From Viscum album (taxonomy: Eukaryota; Streptophyta; Magnoliopsida; Santalales; Viscaceae), in NCBI GenBank assembly GCA_963277665.1, contig OY728160.1, positions 44,066,605 to 44,130,604 on the forward strand: a DNA stretch of 64,000 bases, read 5' to 3'. Position numbers and translations under genes: made by a program. Shown here piece after piece: positions 39,274-49,151 of this stretch. Every line of letters starts with the position of its first letter. The first letter of the stretch is position 1. The notes under the pieces were generated by a model. The model was not told the DNA's origin. It ran no database searches and saw nothing but the letters and a program-made list of their open reading frames with translations.

Positions 39274-40218
39274 TACCCCTGTGTTAGTAGTACGGCGGTT
39301 CGGACAATCTCAATTGAGATGTCCCCTACCATCACATGAGTAGCATCACCTCTCTCGAGGCTGGTTGGATGCGCCCTGCGAACCCTGTATGGCAGATCCT
39401 CTATCCTGGGATCTCCTCTAGAAATGTCTCCCATGCCTGGGTCCCTAACGTCAGCTCCCTACTTCCGAGGTCTCTGCTCCAGCTCACCCACTACTGACAA
39501 CTGTCGGCTGTCTCTGCTCTTCCAAGAATCTCTTGACCACAAAAGCCTGCTTGAGCACTCCAGCATAAGTGGGAATGCTCATAGGGATGATGCTAGCTCT
39601 GATATCTCTGCGCAAGCCCCACTCGAAAGTCCAAGCTCTGAAGTACTAATCTCTGACCATATCCATCGAGTACCGTGGTAGATCGGTAAACCTCGACAAA
39701 TAGTCAGCCACCATCATGGCTCCCTGCTAGAGATGAAGAATCTCCTGTATGGGTACTGCACTTAGGGTAACAGGTGAAATCTCCTCTCTGAAGACACGCT
39801 CAATCTCCGACCATGCATGTGTCTCCTCATCGTGGGTCTGGATAACCAAACTCCACCATCGCCCTACCAAACCCTGCAGAAGGCTCGCTGCCAGGATCAC
39901 CATCTGGTCTGCTGGTGTCCTAACCAAACAGAAGACTCTGGCCACTTCCTCAAGCCAGTCCTCTCCATCTTGAGGGTCAGGATCTCCTCGAAACCTGAGG
40001 GGGCTCTGTCTCTAAAACTCATGGAGTGTGCTCAGTCTAAGCTCCACCTCCACTAGTACAACAGGCACTAAAAACTTCTCTACAGGTGGCAGAATAATTA
40101 GCACACCACCTGATGGTAAAACTGGGGGATCTGGTCCTTGTATCGAAGCTTCATCATTCAGGGGTTCATCCTTGTGATCAATCTTCTGGATCCTAGCGGG
40201 TATGTGTCGCGGAGGCAT
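39274..40218 (-). pseudogene. gag: capsid and zinc knuckle (nested element)
   Basis: A likely start is MPPRHIPARIQ at 40,218, about 290 bases after the PBS; an in-frame Met at 40,233 is also possible. Stops at 40,012-40,014 and after 39,727 interrupt it. The capsid core reads ARVFCLVRTPADQ, LLQGLVGRWW and EIERVFREE (39,945-39,727). The nucleocapsid zinc knuckle is CYSCDGRGHLN, stop, DC at 39,345-39,304: all C-C-H-C ligands are present, with one TGA inside, as expected from a CGA-to-TGA change. Gag is in the same frame as protease and early RT, so gag-pol was one polyprotein of about 1,500 codons (40,218-35,703). Confidence 0.88.
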
Positions 40219-40510
40219 CCTGTAAGGAAACAAGATGTATCTCAGTCAGTGATTATATCTGGAGAGCTTACTCAATAAGGACATGGAAACCACAACTCAT
40301 TCCTATATGATGCATGTACCATTATTTTCCCCTGCAACTAGTGTTTTCATGCTCTAAGTTGAAAAGAAAGTTATCAGAGTCCTGGTGTATGGATATGTCG
40401 GCCTCCCTCACCAATAGTGGGATCCCTGACCTGAAATCTGAACTCGAAACACTTAACATTGTTTCCCCAAACCAACACACAGACTCTCAGTCCTAAGGTA
40501 GAACCGACCA

Positions 40511-40522
40511 CCTCTAATACCA
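40511..40522 (-). promoter_or_regulatory. Primer-binding site, tRNA-Met-i type (nested element)
   Basis: On the - strand TGGTATTAGAGG follows the 5' LTR after the spacer GAG. It matches 10 of 12 bases of the plant initiator-Met site TGGTATCAGAGC. Confidence 0.9.
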
Positions 40523-41608
40523 CTCTGTCACGACCCGTCTCAGTGGGGCCCGAGCCGCAACTCCCCAAGCCCGCCTCCAATAGGCCAGGGGCTGGTGACT
40601 AGCACCAAGTAGGGATGCTGCTAACATGGGAGGCATTGACTATAAACCTGTACACACACACACACACATGCATCTCCAAGCCCACAAAGCTGAAAAGTAA
40701 AAACTGCTAAAAGGAAGAGATGCATGCATACACTAAAACCCAACCATAGAGTACGATAGGAATGTAAAGTGAAAGAAAGTAAAACCCTAGGCCAAAAGTA
40801 AAAGCCCACTAAAAGAATGTCTGTAACAAAGTCCAACCTCTAAGGAAAGGTATTGGGACTGCAATCTGTAGCCGTAGAAACACACCTCGACCCGCCTGAT
40901 CTCACTGAGCACCGTCCAGTCCTGGTCCACCTAGAATCCTGTCAAAGGCTCACCGTCTGCACAAGACACAACACATGCGAGAAAATCCCATGCAGGGGTA
41001 ACAATATCCAGTAGGACACCCCGAAACCAAAAAGGAAATACAACAAGGGAAAATACCACAAGGAAAGATACAGTCAGCTCTATAAAATGTCTACCTAACA
41101 TATAACAAGAATATCCAGATATACTCACACACAAATGACTATCGCAATACCGCCACTAGGATCCAGCTCAAAGATTCCACTAATCATGCAACAAGGAGAA
41201 CACACTCCTAGGTCTGAAGAGAGAGACATGAAGTACTCGTTCTGGGAGAACACACTCCACAAGTAATATGAGAACATGATGCTCAGATGAGGATCACGGC
41301 CAAGTCATGGGGTGATTCCAACAACTATGTCTGAGCTAATCCTCTAAGAAGAGGATAGGATCCTAGGTAAAGTTGGTCATGTTGATACCAATAACTCTAC
41401 CTAGGGTTCTAGGAATGAATAGAGGATCAGTCTCTAAGTCTCACAAAGGGGATTCCAACAAATCTATTCAGGAAGTCCTGGTGAAGGGATCATACTCATG
41501 TATAAAGGAAATGATACCAGAACCTTCAGGGAAAATACCAAGGGTTTGAACCCTAAGAAAACTAGTCCAAGTCACAGAAGTCATGTAGCTCAAGCCTTGA
41601 ATAATTTA

Positions 41609-41902
41609 TTACATGGCGTTTAGTATGGTTACACGACGTGTTCCTTGACCTCGGGTACTTCCCGTGTAAACGGCCCGTGTCTTCTATTAGGTCTGTGGAA
41701 AACTCAACTACAAGGCATCTAGAAAAGTACATGCCGTGTTACAGACTCTGGGTATTGCCCATGTAAGTGGCTCGTGTCACTCAGCTTGTCAGTTAGAAAG
41801 TAACTACACGACATGTAGAAGGATCACATGCCGTGTCCGATCACCTGGGGATCGCTCCGTGTATGCTGGCCTTGTGCCCGTACATGGTCTCTGCCCGTGT
41901 CT
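41609..41902. repeat. Tandem array of about 97 bp, three units (right-hand LTR)
   Basis: Units start at 41,609, 41,708 and 41,804, giving the same 99 and 96 periods as the left-hand LTR array. The array therefore existed in the parent RNA. Confidence 0.8.
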
Positions 41903-41915
41903 GTGTCGCTTTCCC

Positions 41916-42133
41916 GTGTACCAGTACACGGGGTCTCCCGTGTATCTGGCTGGGTCTGGCCGGGGAAGGGTATACACACCGTGTCCTTGGCCGTGTACCC
42001 AACTCGTGTCCATGTCGCATGCTCGTGTACCAGTACACGGGGTATCCCGTGTATCTGGCCGGGTCTGGCCGGGGAAGGGTATACAGGGCGTTTCCTTGGC
42101 CGTGTACCCTGCCCATGTCTGTGTACTCCCGAA
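41916..42133. repeat. Tandem array of 109 bp, two units (right-hand LTR)
   Basis: Units begin GTGTACCAGTACACGGGG at 41,916 and 42,025 and contain TCTGGCCGGGGAAGGGTAT. Counterpart of 34,224-34,441. Confidence 0.9.
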
Positions 42134-43347
42134 GTACATGCCAGGTAAATCCACCAATGAACACACACCATGTATCCCATACTACATGACGTGTAGTCGT
42201 GAAAATTCCAGAACACCATCTTCTTCCTCGTTCTTCAGCCGATCTTCCAGATCTGAGATCCCTCATCCGTTCATCCCGATACTCCAGGGTTTGGTTCGGC
42301 TCATCATACGAACAACGTGATGAGTGTTTTAGGCATTTAAAATGGATCATAAACATCAAATGATCTATCTGAAGAAAAATTTCTGAAAACTCATAACTCT
42401 TGATCTACTCCGAATCGTCTGCCGATATTGTTGTCGCACCTCCATGACACCGCTCCGGAGTTGGATCCGCAGTTTGGGATCATTGTGTCATGGAACGGAT
42501 GCGCAACAATCCATCATTCATTACCCCGTGAAGAACGGGAAGAACGTGAAGAAAATAAAGTGAGATATCCAAATAAATGAAATTGAGGAACAAACCTCCA
42601 CCATCATTCGTCATGGCATTGATCCGCTCCTATTAATGGGATTAAACAGAGTAGAAAATAAAAAACAATGGATTAACATGGATTCAATCTCCCAAAAATC
42701 CCCACAAAAAGCCCATCCCACAAGAACGTTCGATCTATAGACTAATCTGTTTCTGGATTAGCCCATGTTCATCGTAGAAATCAACAATGGTGAAGAAATC
42801 ACAAACAAACATCCTACTTGGATTCTTTAGCGTTCGTCGTTGATGATCTGGTCATTGCGTCGTCATCGCCGCGTTGGGAGGTTTCATCTAGAGCCTCCAG
42901 ATCCACCAAGGGATTCAGGGTTTTGAGGTTTGTAACATTGGACCCTTGCATCAACCTTTAATTAAAATGGTAAGGGATATTTGTTGCAGCAGATTTAAAA
43001 GATTTCTCTCGAGAATAAAACATTTGTATTTAAATGTTTTATTACTCTTACGTCCTAAGAAATGGATTCCACCACCGACCTACGCTGGTCGATGTTAGAC
43101 CTCGCCTAAGGTAAAAGCATTGTTCCGAATGCAACAGTACCCTCATATTTCTGATCCGATCACTCGTTTGGGATTTATTCGACTTTTTCAGGAAAACTAC
43201 ACGCGCGCGTAATTTAATTATTAAATTAAATTCAAACATTTGTTCCGGGCTCACTGGGCCTTGGAACTGCACGTTGTCTCAGATCCTGGCCTCGAATGAA
43301 TTCCATATAATATTAAAATAACACATGGAAAAATCTGGGACATTAAA

Positions 43348-43352
43348 TTATA
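43348..43352. repeat. Target-site duplication of the nested element, right copy (TTATA)
   Basis: Perfect copy of 32,824-32,828. Confidence 0.93.
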
Positions 43353-43563
43353 ATTCTAAATTCATATATCATACGTCCCCTACGGTATGACCTTTTCTAT
43401 TATCCATTATTCTATTCTGTTAGTAGTGTATAGTCTCACCACTATAAAACCACTACACCATCAATGCAAGTCATTGGCCTCGATATATGAGGAGGCATGC
43501 TTGTGTCACGATGACCCACCTGCTTAGGACCAAGGTTAAGTTGATCCTAGGTATGGAATTAAA
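43353..43563 (+). repeat. Left LTR of the old element, second part
   Basis: Continues the split LTR after the nested element. It matches 51,540-51,771, for example TGTATAGTCTCACCACTATA against TGTATAGTCTCCCCACTATA. The terminus reads TTAAA where the right LTR has TTACA. Confidence 0.82.
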
Positions 43564-43566
43564 ATG

Positions 43567-43578
43567 TGGTATTTTAGC
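43567..43578 (+). promoter_or_regulatory. Primer-binding site, tRNA-Met-i type (old element)
   Basis: TGGTATTTTAGC lies 3 bases (ATG) after the LTR end. It matches 10 of 12 bases of TGGTATCAGAGC. Confidence 0.8.
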
Positions 43579-45378
43579 ATTATTTTTTAATGTCTTGCCA
43601 TTTGAGTATTATAAAATGTAGTATGAATTAATGGTATTAGGAATTTACCACCCTTCTCTATGTAGCTAACCCATATACAAGGTAAACTCAAGTTTACATG
43701 GATGTGAAATTGATTTTATGGATTATTATTCATAGTTTTTATATAAATCACTATAGGTTTATTCACTTGTTTTATGGTGTCATTAAAATAATTATTTATT
43801 TACATGTCCCTAATCAAATGAGGGTGTTTCATTACATTCATCATCATTGGAACAATATGTTAAATATGACATTTATAATCCCTTATTATGTATACTTTCA
43901 ATGCACATTTTCCTATTACATATTTTCAGTAACAAGATAATGTATTGAATGTTGCAAACATTCTTATATGGATTGAAAAAAAATAATTGGCACCTAATGT
44001 ACCTTCCTTAACATAAGAGTATTTTCTAAAATAGTATAAAATTTTAACCATACATAGACAATTATGGCATGTTGAGGCATAGACTATTGGTCTCATGCAT
44101 TATAGCATGTTATGTTATGGATTAAGAGGACACCATTAATTATGTTCATAATGATAATGGGTCCTTATATATCAAAAATGGCATTCCTAATACTTTAACC
44201 ATTTAAAGAAATTTAAATAATATAATTAGAAAAAAATTAAAATGAATTTGAATTTTTATGTAAAAATTATATACTATAAATGTGAACAAAATATTTAGAC
44301 CCATAACTAGCCTTATTTGAGGGTATTAAGATATCTCTTATATTCTTATGATCTTCTATGGCCTATCTCCAATATTTCCCATTCCTAGCTTTAGAAGAAT
44401 GTAGATGAGAATCATTATTTCTATAGAGATGATTTGAACCAACATTTGATTCCTATATTCAATATTTTCAATTATTAAAATATATTATGTGGCTTGTTTT
44501 TATCGTTATATAATTTTACATATATGATCTAATCTAGTCACAAGCCCAAAATACAGAAACATCCATGCACCTGAGGGGGCATACCTTTGTCCACAAGTGA
44601 TTCTTCCTACTGTTCAAACTGTGGAACCCCTTCTAATTTTTTATATGGTAATTGATGAACCATTTTCATATGGATTTATATGTATGATTAAAAATAAAAA
44701 AAGGGTTTGTTCGAAATAACTCTTGTATAGGAGAGTTGACTTGGGAATTCCAACTGAAATACGCCAAACCTTCTTGGAGTATGGAATAAAAAATGTTGAT
44801 GAGTCTTAGCTCAAATCCATTAATTCTATATTTGAGACCTTAGTGAAATATCCATAGAGAAGATTCAAACTATCTATGTATATTATCCTAGATTCTATGA
44901 AGAAGGAGCGGGATGTAATCACCCATAAATATTAGAATTATGATACAGTCTGCATAGAATTCTAGAGGATCTGTTATAACTGTTTATTTTCCCCGACTCT
45001 GAGGAATGAACAATATATATAATTAATGATTCTACAGTTGGGAGGTGTGAATGTGATGTAATACACTATTCAATTTTCATATAAATAGTGATTGGCTTCT
45101 ATTCTAGTGGGTTATGGCTTCATGACCACCATAATATTCAAGCACGAACTTATTTAGGACATTTGATCACAGGATAATGTATTCTAGTTGACCACATTTC
45201 TTTAAATATTAATCAAGGACATTAAGATATAGTGTAACATGAGGGGTGATGATGGTGAGAGTCAGGGTGGTTCAGAACCTTGATTTATCATTTGTAATAC
45301 TCTTAGGAAAAAGGAATGTTTGAGGATTATATTTGAGTTAGTAGTTTTCGGGATCTTCGTCCATACATCATTTAGAAA
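43579..45378 (+). pseudogene. Leader and gag region of the old element, not readable
   Basis: This is where gag must have been, since it lies between the PBS and a zinc knuckle. All frames are stop-rich and I could not align a capsid core with confidence. The open frame at 43,698-43,940 is AT-rich and shows no gag motif. Confidence 0.5.
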
Positions 45379-46235
45379 TGTCACACGTGCAGGAAGTCAA
45401 GACACATGAACCATAAGATTATACATTATGTAGTAGAATACAGATGTTCCCATAGGATGAGGAATGTCTAATTCCTTTGAAGGAATTTCCCTTTAGTTAC
45501 TAGAAAAAATGGATCTACTCCTTACCCCACATTTATGAGAGGGAATGGTATGATCACAGCAGGTTCATAGCTAGAATACCACCCACTAATTATGGAAATG
45601 TAGTCGTTGAGGAAGAGGAAGTCATGATCTTGATGCTTACCACTAATAGAGTTGGATTTATTAAGGTATTTTGGTAGTGACACATGGTTGTAACACGAGA
45701 TAGTTACATATAGTCCAGACTATCCTAAAAGAGTAGGGTGTTAGACCTTCTACCATTTGAAATCCAATTCAACTGGAATCACCATTAGTTTTCTCACTAT
45801 TTTACATAAGAGTCTCTCACTCATTCATATATGAGAGTATCAAAGAGATCTCAATACTCTATTTGGTAGTGTCTCATTCATATTTGATCCCTTAGGTACC
45901 GATCAATGTTTTTTCCTATAATTAGATATATTCAATTGAGTTAGGTGGATACCCATTTGTATGGTATATTTTTACACTCAAAATGAGGGTATTTGAGTTA
46001 GTCATCACGATGGACTATTTGGTTCCAGGTAATTCCCACACTAACTACTGTTGTCAGAGGGTAACTTTTACATCAACATAGAGAGGTGAGAACATGCATA
46101 AGGGATAATGTCATTTGCATTCTATGTTATCAAGGCCCAAGAATCAGTGGATGTATAATGTGACATTACATATCTCTCTCCATATTCTGGATGAACAAGA
46201 CTTACTACACAAATTTTTACCTCATATAGTGGAGC
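45379..46235 (+). pseudogene. gag zinc knuckle and protease of the old element
   Basis: CHTCRKSRHMNH at 45,379-45,414 keeps the first two Cys and the His of a CCHC zinc knuckle, but the fourth ligand is lost. Near 45,982-46,025 MRVFELVITMDYLV corresponds to the conserved second protease motif. The catalytic DTG itself was not found. Several stops lie between the two. Order and spacing agree with a gypsy polyprotein. Confidence 0.65.
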
Positions 46236-47080
46236 ATTTTAGGGACATATATTGTAATGAATTCTCTAGATTATGACCAATGATAGATCTAGTGTTCACT
46301 ATTAGTCATGTTAAATGAGCATAAAAAATGAGTGTAATTCCTTATATGATATAACATATGTTGATTTTGGAGCTCAAGAAAAAGTTAGAGGACCTAAGGG
46401 ATAAATTCTTCATATCCCACAATACTTCTCTATTGGATTCTTCAACCCTTTTTTCCATCAAGAAAGATGGTACCCTCATGCTCTGCCTCACACACTATCG
46501 ATTGAACCATCTCGTGGTAAATATTTTCTATATAGTGCCTTGAATAGATGAACTACACAATCATCTCCGAGAAGAGATATTGTTTTCAGGAATATAATTA
46601 AGGATAGGATATCACCATGTTCATTTTTGGACTTAAGAAATACCTCACATAGAGTTTTGGAGAAGTTATTATCTATATGAAAACCTAGACATGTTTCCCA
46701 GTCTCACGAATTCACCTATAGTATTCATGGATCATATAAATCATGTTTTACAAAATTATCTATATTTTTTCAATACAATATTTTTTTATGAAATCATAGT
46801 TTATTCTTTTTATAGAGATAACCATAAAATACATCATTATATCATCCATAGTATATTGATAGAGAATCATATCTAAGTAAGAATTGTAAATATAAGTTTG
46901 GGATTGAAAAAGAACATATAATGGGTCACATAATCTCAAAGTCACAAGTTGCAGTAGAGATAGATAAATTGAGATCTGTAGTTTCCTAGGAATATCCTAA
47001 GAACGTAATTTATATTTTCAATTTATTGTGGCTAGATAGATATTATAGATACTTAATTCATCTTTTCTCACATCTTGAAA
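46236..47080 (+). pseudogene. Reverse transcriptase of the old element
   Basis: Reads VEHFRDIYCNEFSRL, then at 46,358-46,543 ELKKKLEDLRDKFFIS and KKDGTLMLCLTHYRLNHLVV, all aligned to the start of gypsy RT. At 46,691-46,876 FPSLTNSPIVFMDHINHVL and FFYEIIVYS (46,781-46,807) follow. The two active-site aspartates have become Tyr-Glu. The two blocks share one frame. The end of RT (LLWLDRYYRYLIHLFSHL) falls at about 47,015-47,080. The decay is mostly substitution rather than insertion or deletion. Confidence 0.85.
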
Positions 47081-47570
47081 CTGCATTTATGGGATAGAAA
47101 AATAAAAGACATAAATTTTTATTATGAGAACTTGTGAATAATTCCTTCACTTGTTGAAGGAATAATTTATATTATCACCAATACATATTCTTCCAGATCG
47201 TAGAAGTTATTATACTATATACTATGACTAATCGAGTATTAGGATTTGAGGTATTTTGATACATTGAGAGTGAGTGATCCTGTATGAGTCTGGTGAGTTG
47301 AGGCCACATGATTAGAATTCCCCAAAAAATGACCTCAAGCAAGGTACATTTTTTAGGCTATAACCATATGGAGACACTATCTATATAGATAATGTTTTGT
47401 CTTGTTCAATAATATAAAATTCCTCAAGTACATATTTACACCACTAGATCTCAATCTCAAGAATCATATTGGGTTCAATGCTTGCATTCATTTGATTTTG
47501 AGCGTGTCTACATGATTTATAAGGCCAATGTTGTAGTTAATTTTCTGAGTCAAAGGCTCATATAAAGGAG
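47081..47570 (+). pseudogene. RNase H region of the old element
   Basis: FDFERVYMIYKANVVVNFLSQR at about 47,490-47,560 matches the end of gypsy RNase H (a DYDF...NVVADALSR-type motif). The part before it is too decayed to align. Confidence 0.65.
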
Positions 47571-48906
47571 GTTCTAGAGGCCACTAGCCAATGTAATTTC
47601 ATTGATATATTATAGTTGTTGAAAATTGAGGTTCTGGTGGTTTGAAGATGGAATGTTTTCTCATCCTTAGAAGTGACATCTACAGTTATATAATGGAAAT
47701 GAATGAGACAAGGAAATGATCATGAAGTCCTTATACCAAGGGAATGAATCTCATTGGATGAAACATATATAGGTAGGAACATGTATAGAGATGATACATT
47801 ACTATTACATGGGTGTGTATGGGTCGCAACTGACATAAGGGAAGAGAAGATGCAATAATTTCACACTAGAGCATTTTCTGTTCACCCTAGTGTAATGAAA
47901 ATTTATCAGGATCAATGAAACTAGTATTGGTGATTTTTAATGAAACATTATATTTTTGAATTCATGAGTTGATGTTACACCCATCATCTTGTGAAGTAAT
48001 CTAATTGATTTCATTTGTGGATTTAATAGTCATTGTCCATTCCTGAGTGGATGTGAGAAGATGTATCAGTGGATATTGGGACTGGTCTACCCTGATATCC
48101 ATGTGGAAATATCATAGTGTGGTTTTTTTTAATTATTTTATTAATGTAAAACACTTTTTACCTTTTTTAAACACATTCCCAGTGGTCTAGCATGAATGGA
48201 TGTATGCTAGTGAGGTTATACGACATCATTGAGATCATCTTTATATTATTTCTAATTGGGACGCTCACATTATGTCATGATTATTGCTAGGGTTGTATAT
48301 ATATTTTGGTACATAGTTTATTCAGACCATGAAAAAACACCATCGTGCAAATGGATAGCTGGAACATACAATTTAGGTTCTAAAGGACATGCATGATGCA
48401 TGTTTCCCTAATATGGGGGGTTCCTGGGAGAATTGTATCCCCTTATTGAGTTATCATATAATAACATATTTCAGGATTCCATCAAGATGGATCCTAAATA
48501 AGACATATATGGTAGGACTTTTCATTCATCGATGCACCAGCTAGAGGCAGGGGAGGAATATATTCTTGGGTCATGACTCATGAAAGAGACTATTGAGGAA
48601 TTACAATTGATCAAAAATTGCTTAATGATATCATAGTTTAGATAGTATTCATAAGACAATTAACACTAGTAAACTCTCGATTACGATGTTGGAGACCGAA
48701 TTTTATTGGTATTACCACACAATTTATGTCATAGAATAATTTATAATATGGTTAAGCACTCACCTAGGTCTTTTGGAATCTTCATGATTGTGAAACGGAT
48801 CAGGACAATGGCTTACCATATAGCACTATTAATATTTTCCTTATGGGTTTCATGTATATCAACTTTTATGATATTACTAATACCCATTATATTCCACTCA
48901 TACTAA
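47571..48906 (+). pseudogene. Integrase of the old element
   Basis: About 47,870-48,110 reads HFSVHPSVMKIYQDQ and SLSIPEWM, stop, EDVSVDIGTGLP, corresponding to the zinc region and first catalytic block. The segment with the second Asp and the Glu (about 48,120-48,400) is not readable. GFLGELYPLIELSYNNIFQ (about 48,418-48,475) and the C-terminal block DYDVGDRILL, then SPRSFGIFMIVKRI and MAYHIALLIF (about 48,675-48,840), are clear. At least one frameshift separates these blocks. Confidence 0.78.
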
Positions 48907-49125
48907 TTAGGTTGAATTGGATGTAGATGGTTCCTTTGAGGTGTTTCCAATTTTTATAGTGGATTAGAGAATAATGACACTTGAAGACATTTTAGTTATG
49001 TGGGTGTTATTGCTATGGAATAATGGCCAAGTACAGGATGAGACCTTAGAAAGGGAAACAGATATTAAGGATCAGTGGAAAGAACTCTTTTTATATTTCA
49101 CCCCTGACCCTCATAAGGTCAACTC
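48907..49125 (+). pseudogene. Chromodomain-like C-terminal tail of the old element
   Basis: The open frame 48,974-49,174 includes LLLWNNGQVQDETLERETD and WKELFLYF, which line up with the post-integrase tail of Tekay/Del chromoviruses and with the equivalent part of the nested element. Both elements in the nest are thus chromovirus-like. Confidence 0.65.
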
Positions 49126-49140
49126 AAGGATGAGTTTTGT

Positions 49141-49151
49141 TAAGGATGGGA
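49141..49151 (+). promoter_or_regulatory. Polypurine tract of the old element (decayed)
   Basis: TAAGGATGGGA directly precedes the TG of the right LTR. It is preceded by AAGGATGAGTTTTGT, a context commonly seen before the PPT in chromoviruses. Confidence 0.55.

Larger units (their letters stand above)
32829..43347 (-). mobile_element. Nested Ty3/gypsy (Tekay/Del-like chromovirus) retrotransposon, 10,519 bp
   Basis: Two LTRs (32,829-35,654 and 40,526-43,347; 2,826 and 2,822 bp) flank a 4,871-bp core whose gag-pol reads on the - strand. The 5' LTR is therefore the right-hand one. Viewed on the - strand the LTR opens with TGTAATGTCC and closes with GGGTCGTGACA; the right-hand copy has one mutation in its terminal TG. 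PBS, PPT and a perfect TTATA duplication are present. It lies inside the left LTR of an older element, in the opposite orientation. LTR ends differ at about one base in ten. Stops and frameshifts make it non-autonomous today. Its base composition is visibly GC-richer than its surroundings. Confidence 0.95.
40526..43347 (-). repeat. 5' LTR of the nested element (right-hand copy)
   Basis: Collinear with 32,829-35,654 and 4 bp shorter. Read on the - strand this copy would carry the promoter for the gag-pol transcript. Its outer terminus reads GACATTAAA where the other copy has GACATTACA. The frames at 41,736-42,359 on both strands fall in the tandem arrays and are not genes. Confidence 0.94.

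Noticed and set aside
41736..42359. Open frames up to 194 codons in the right-hand LTR of the nested element
   Set aside because: Same tandem arrays as in the other LTR. Frames differ between the two LTR copies, so no protein is conserved.
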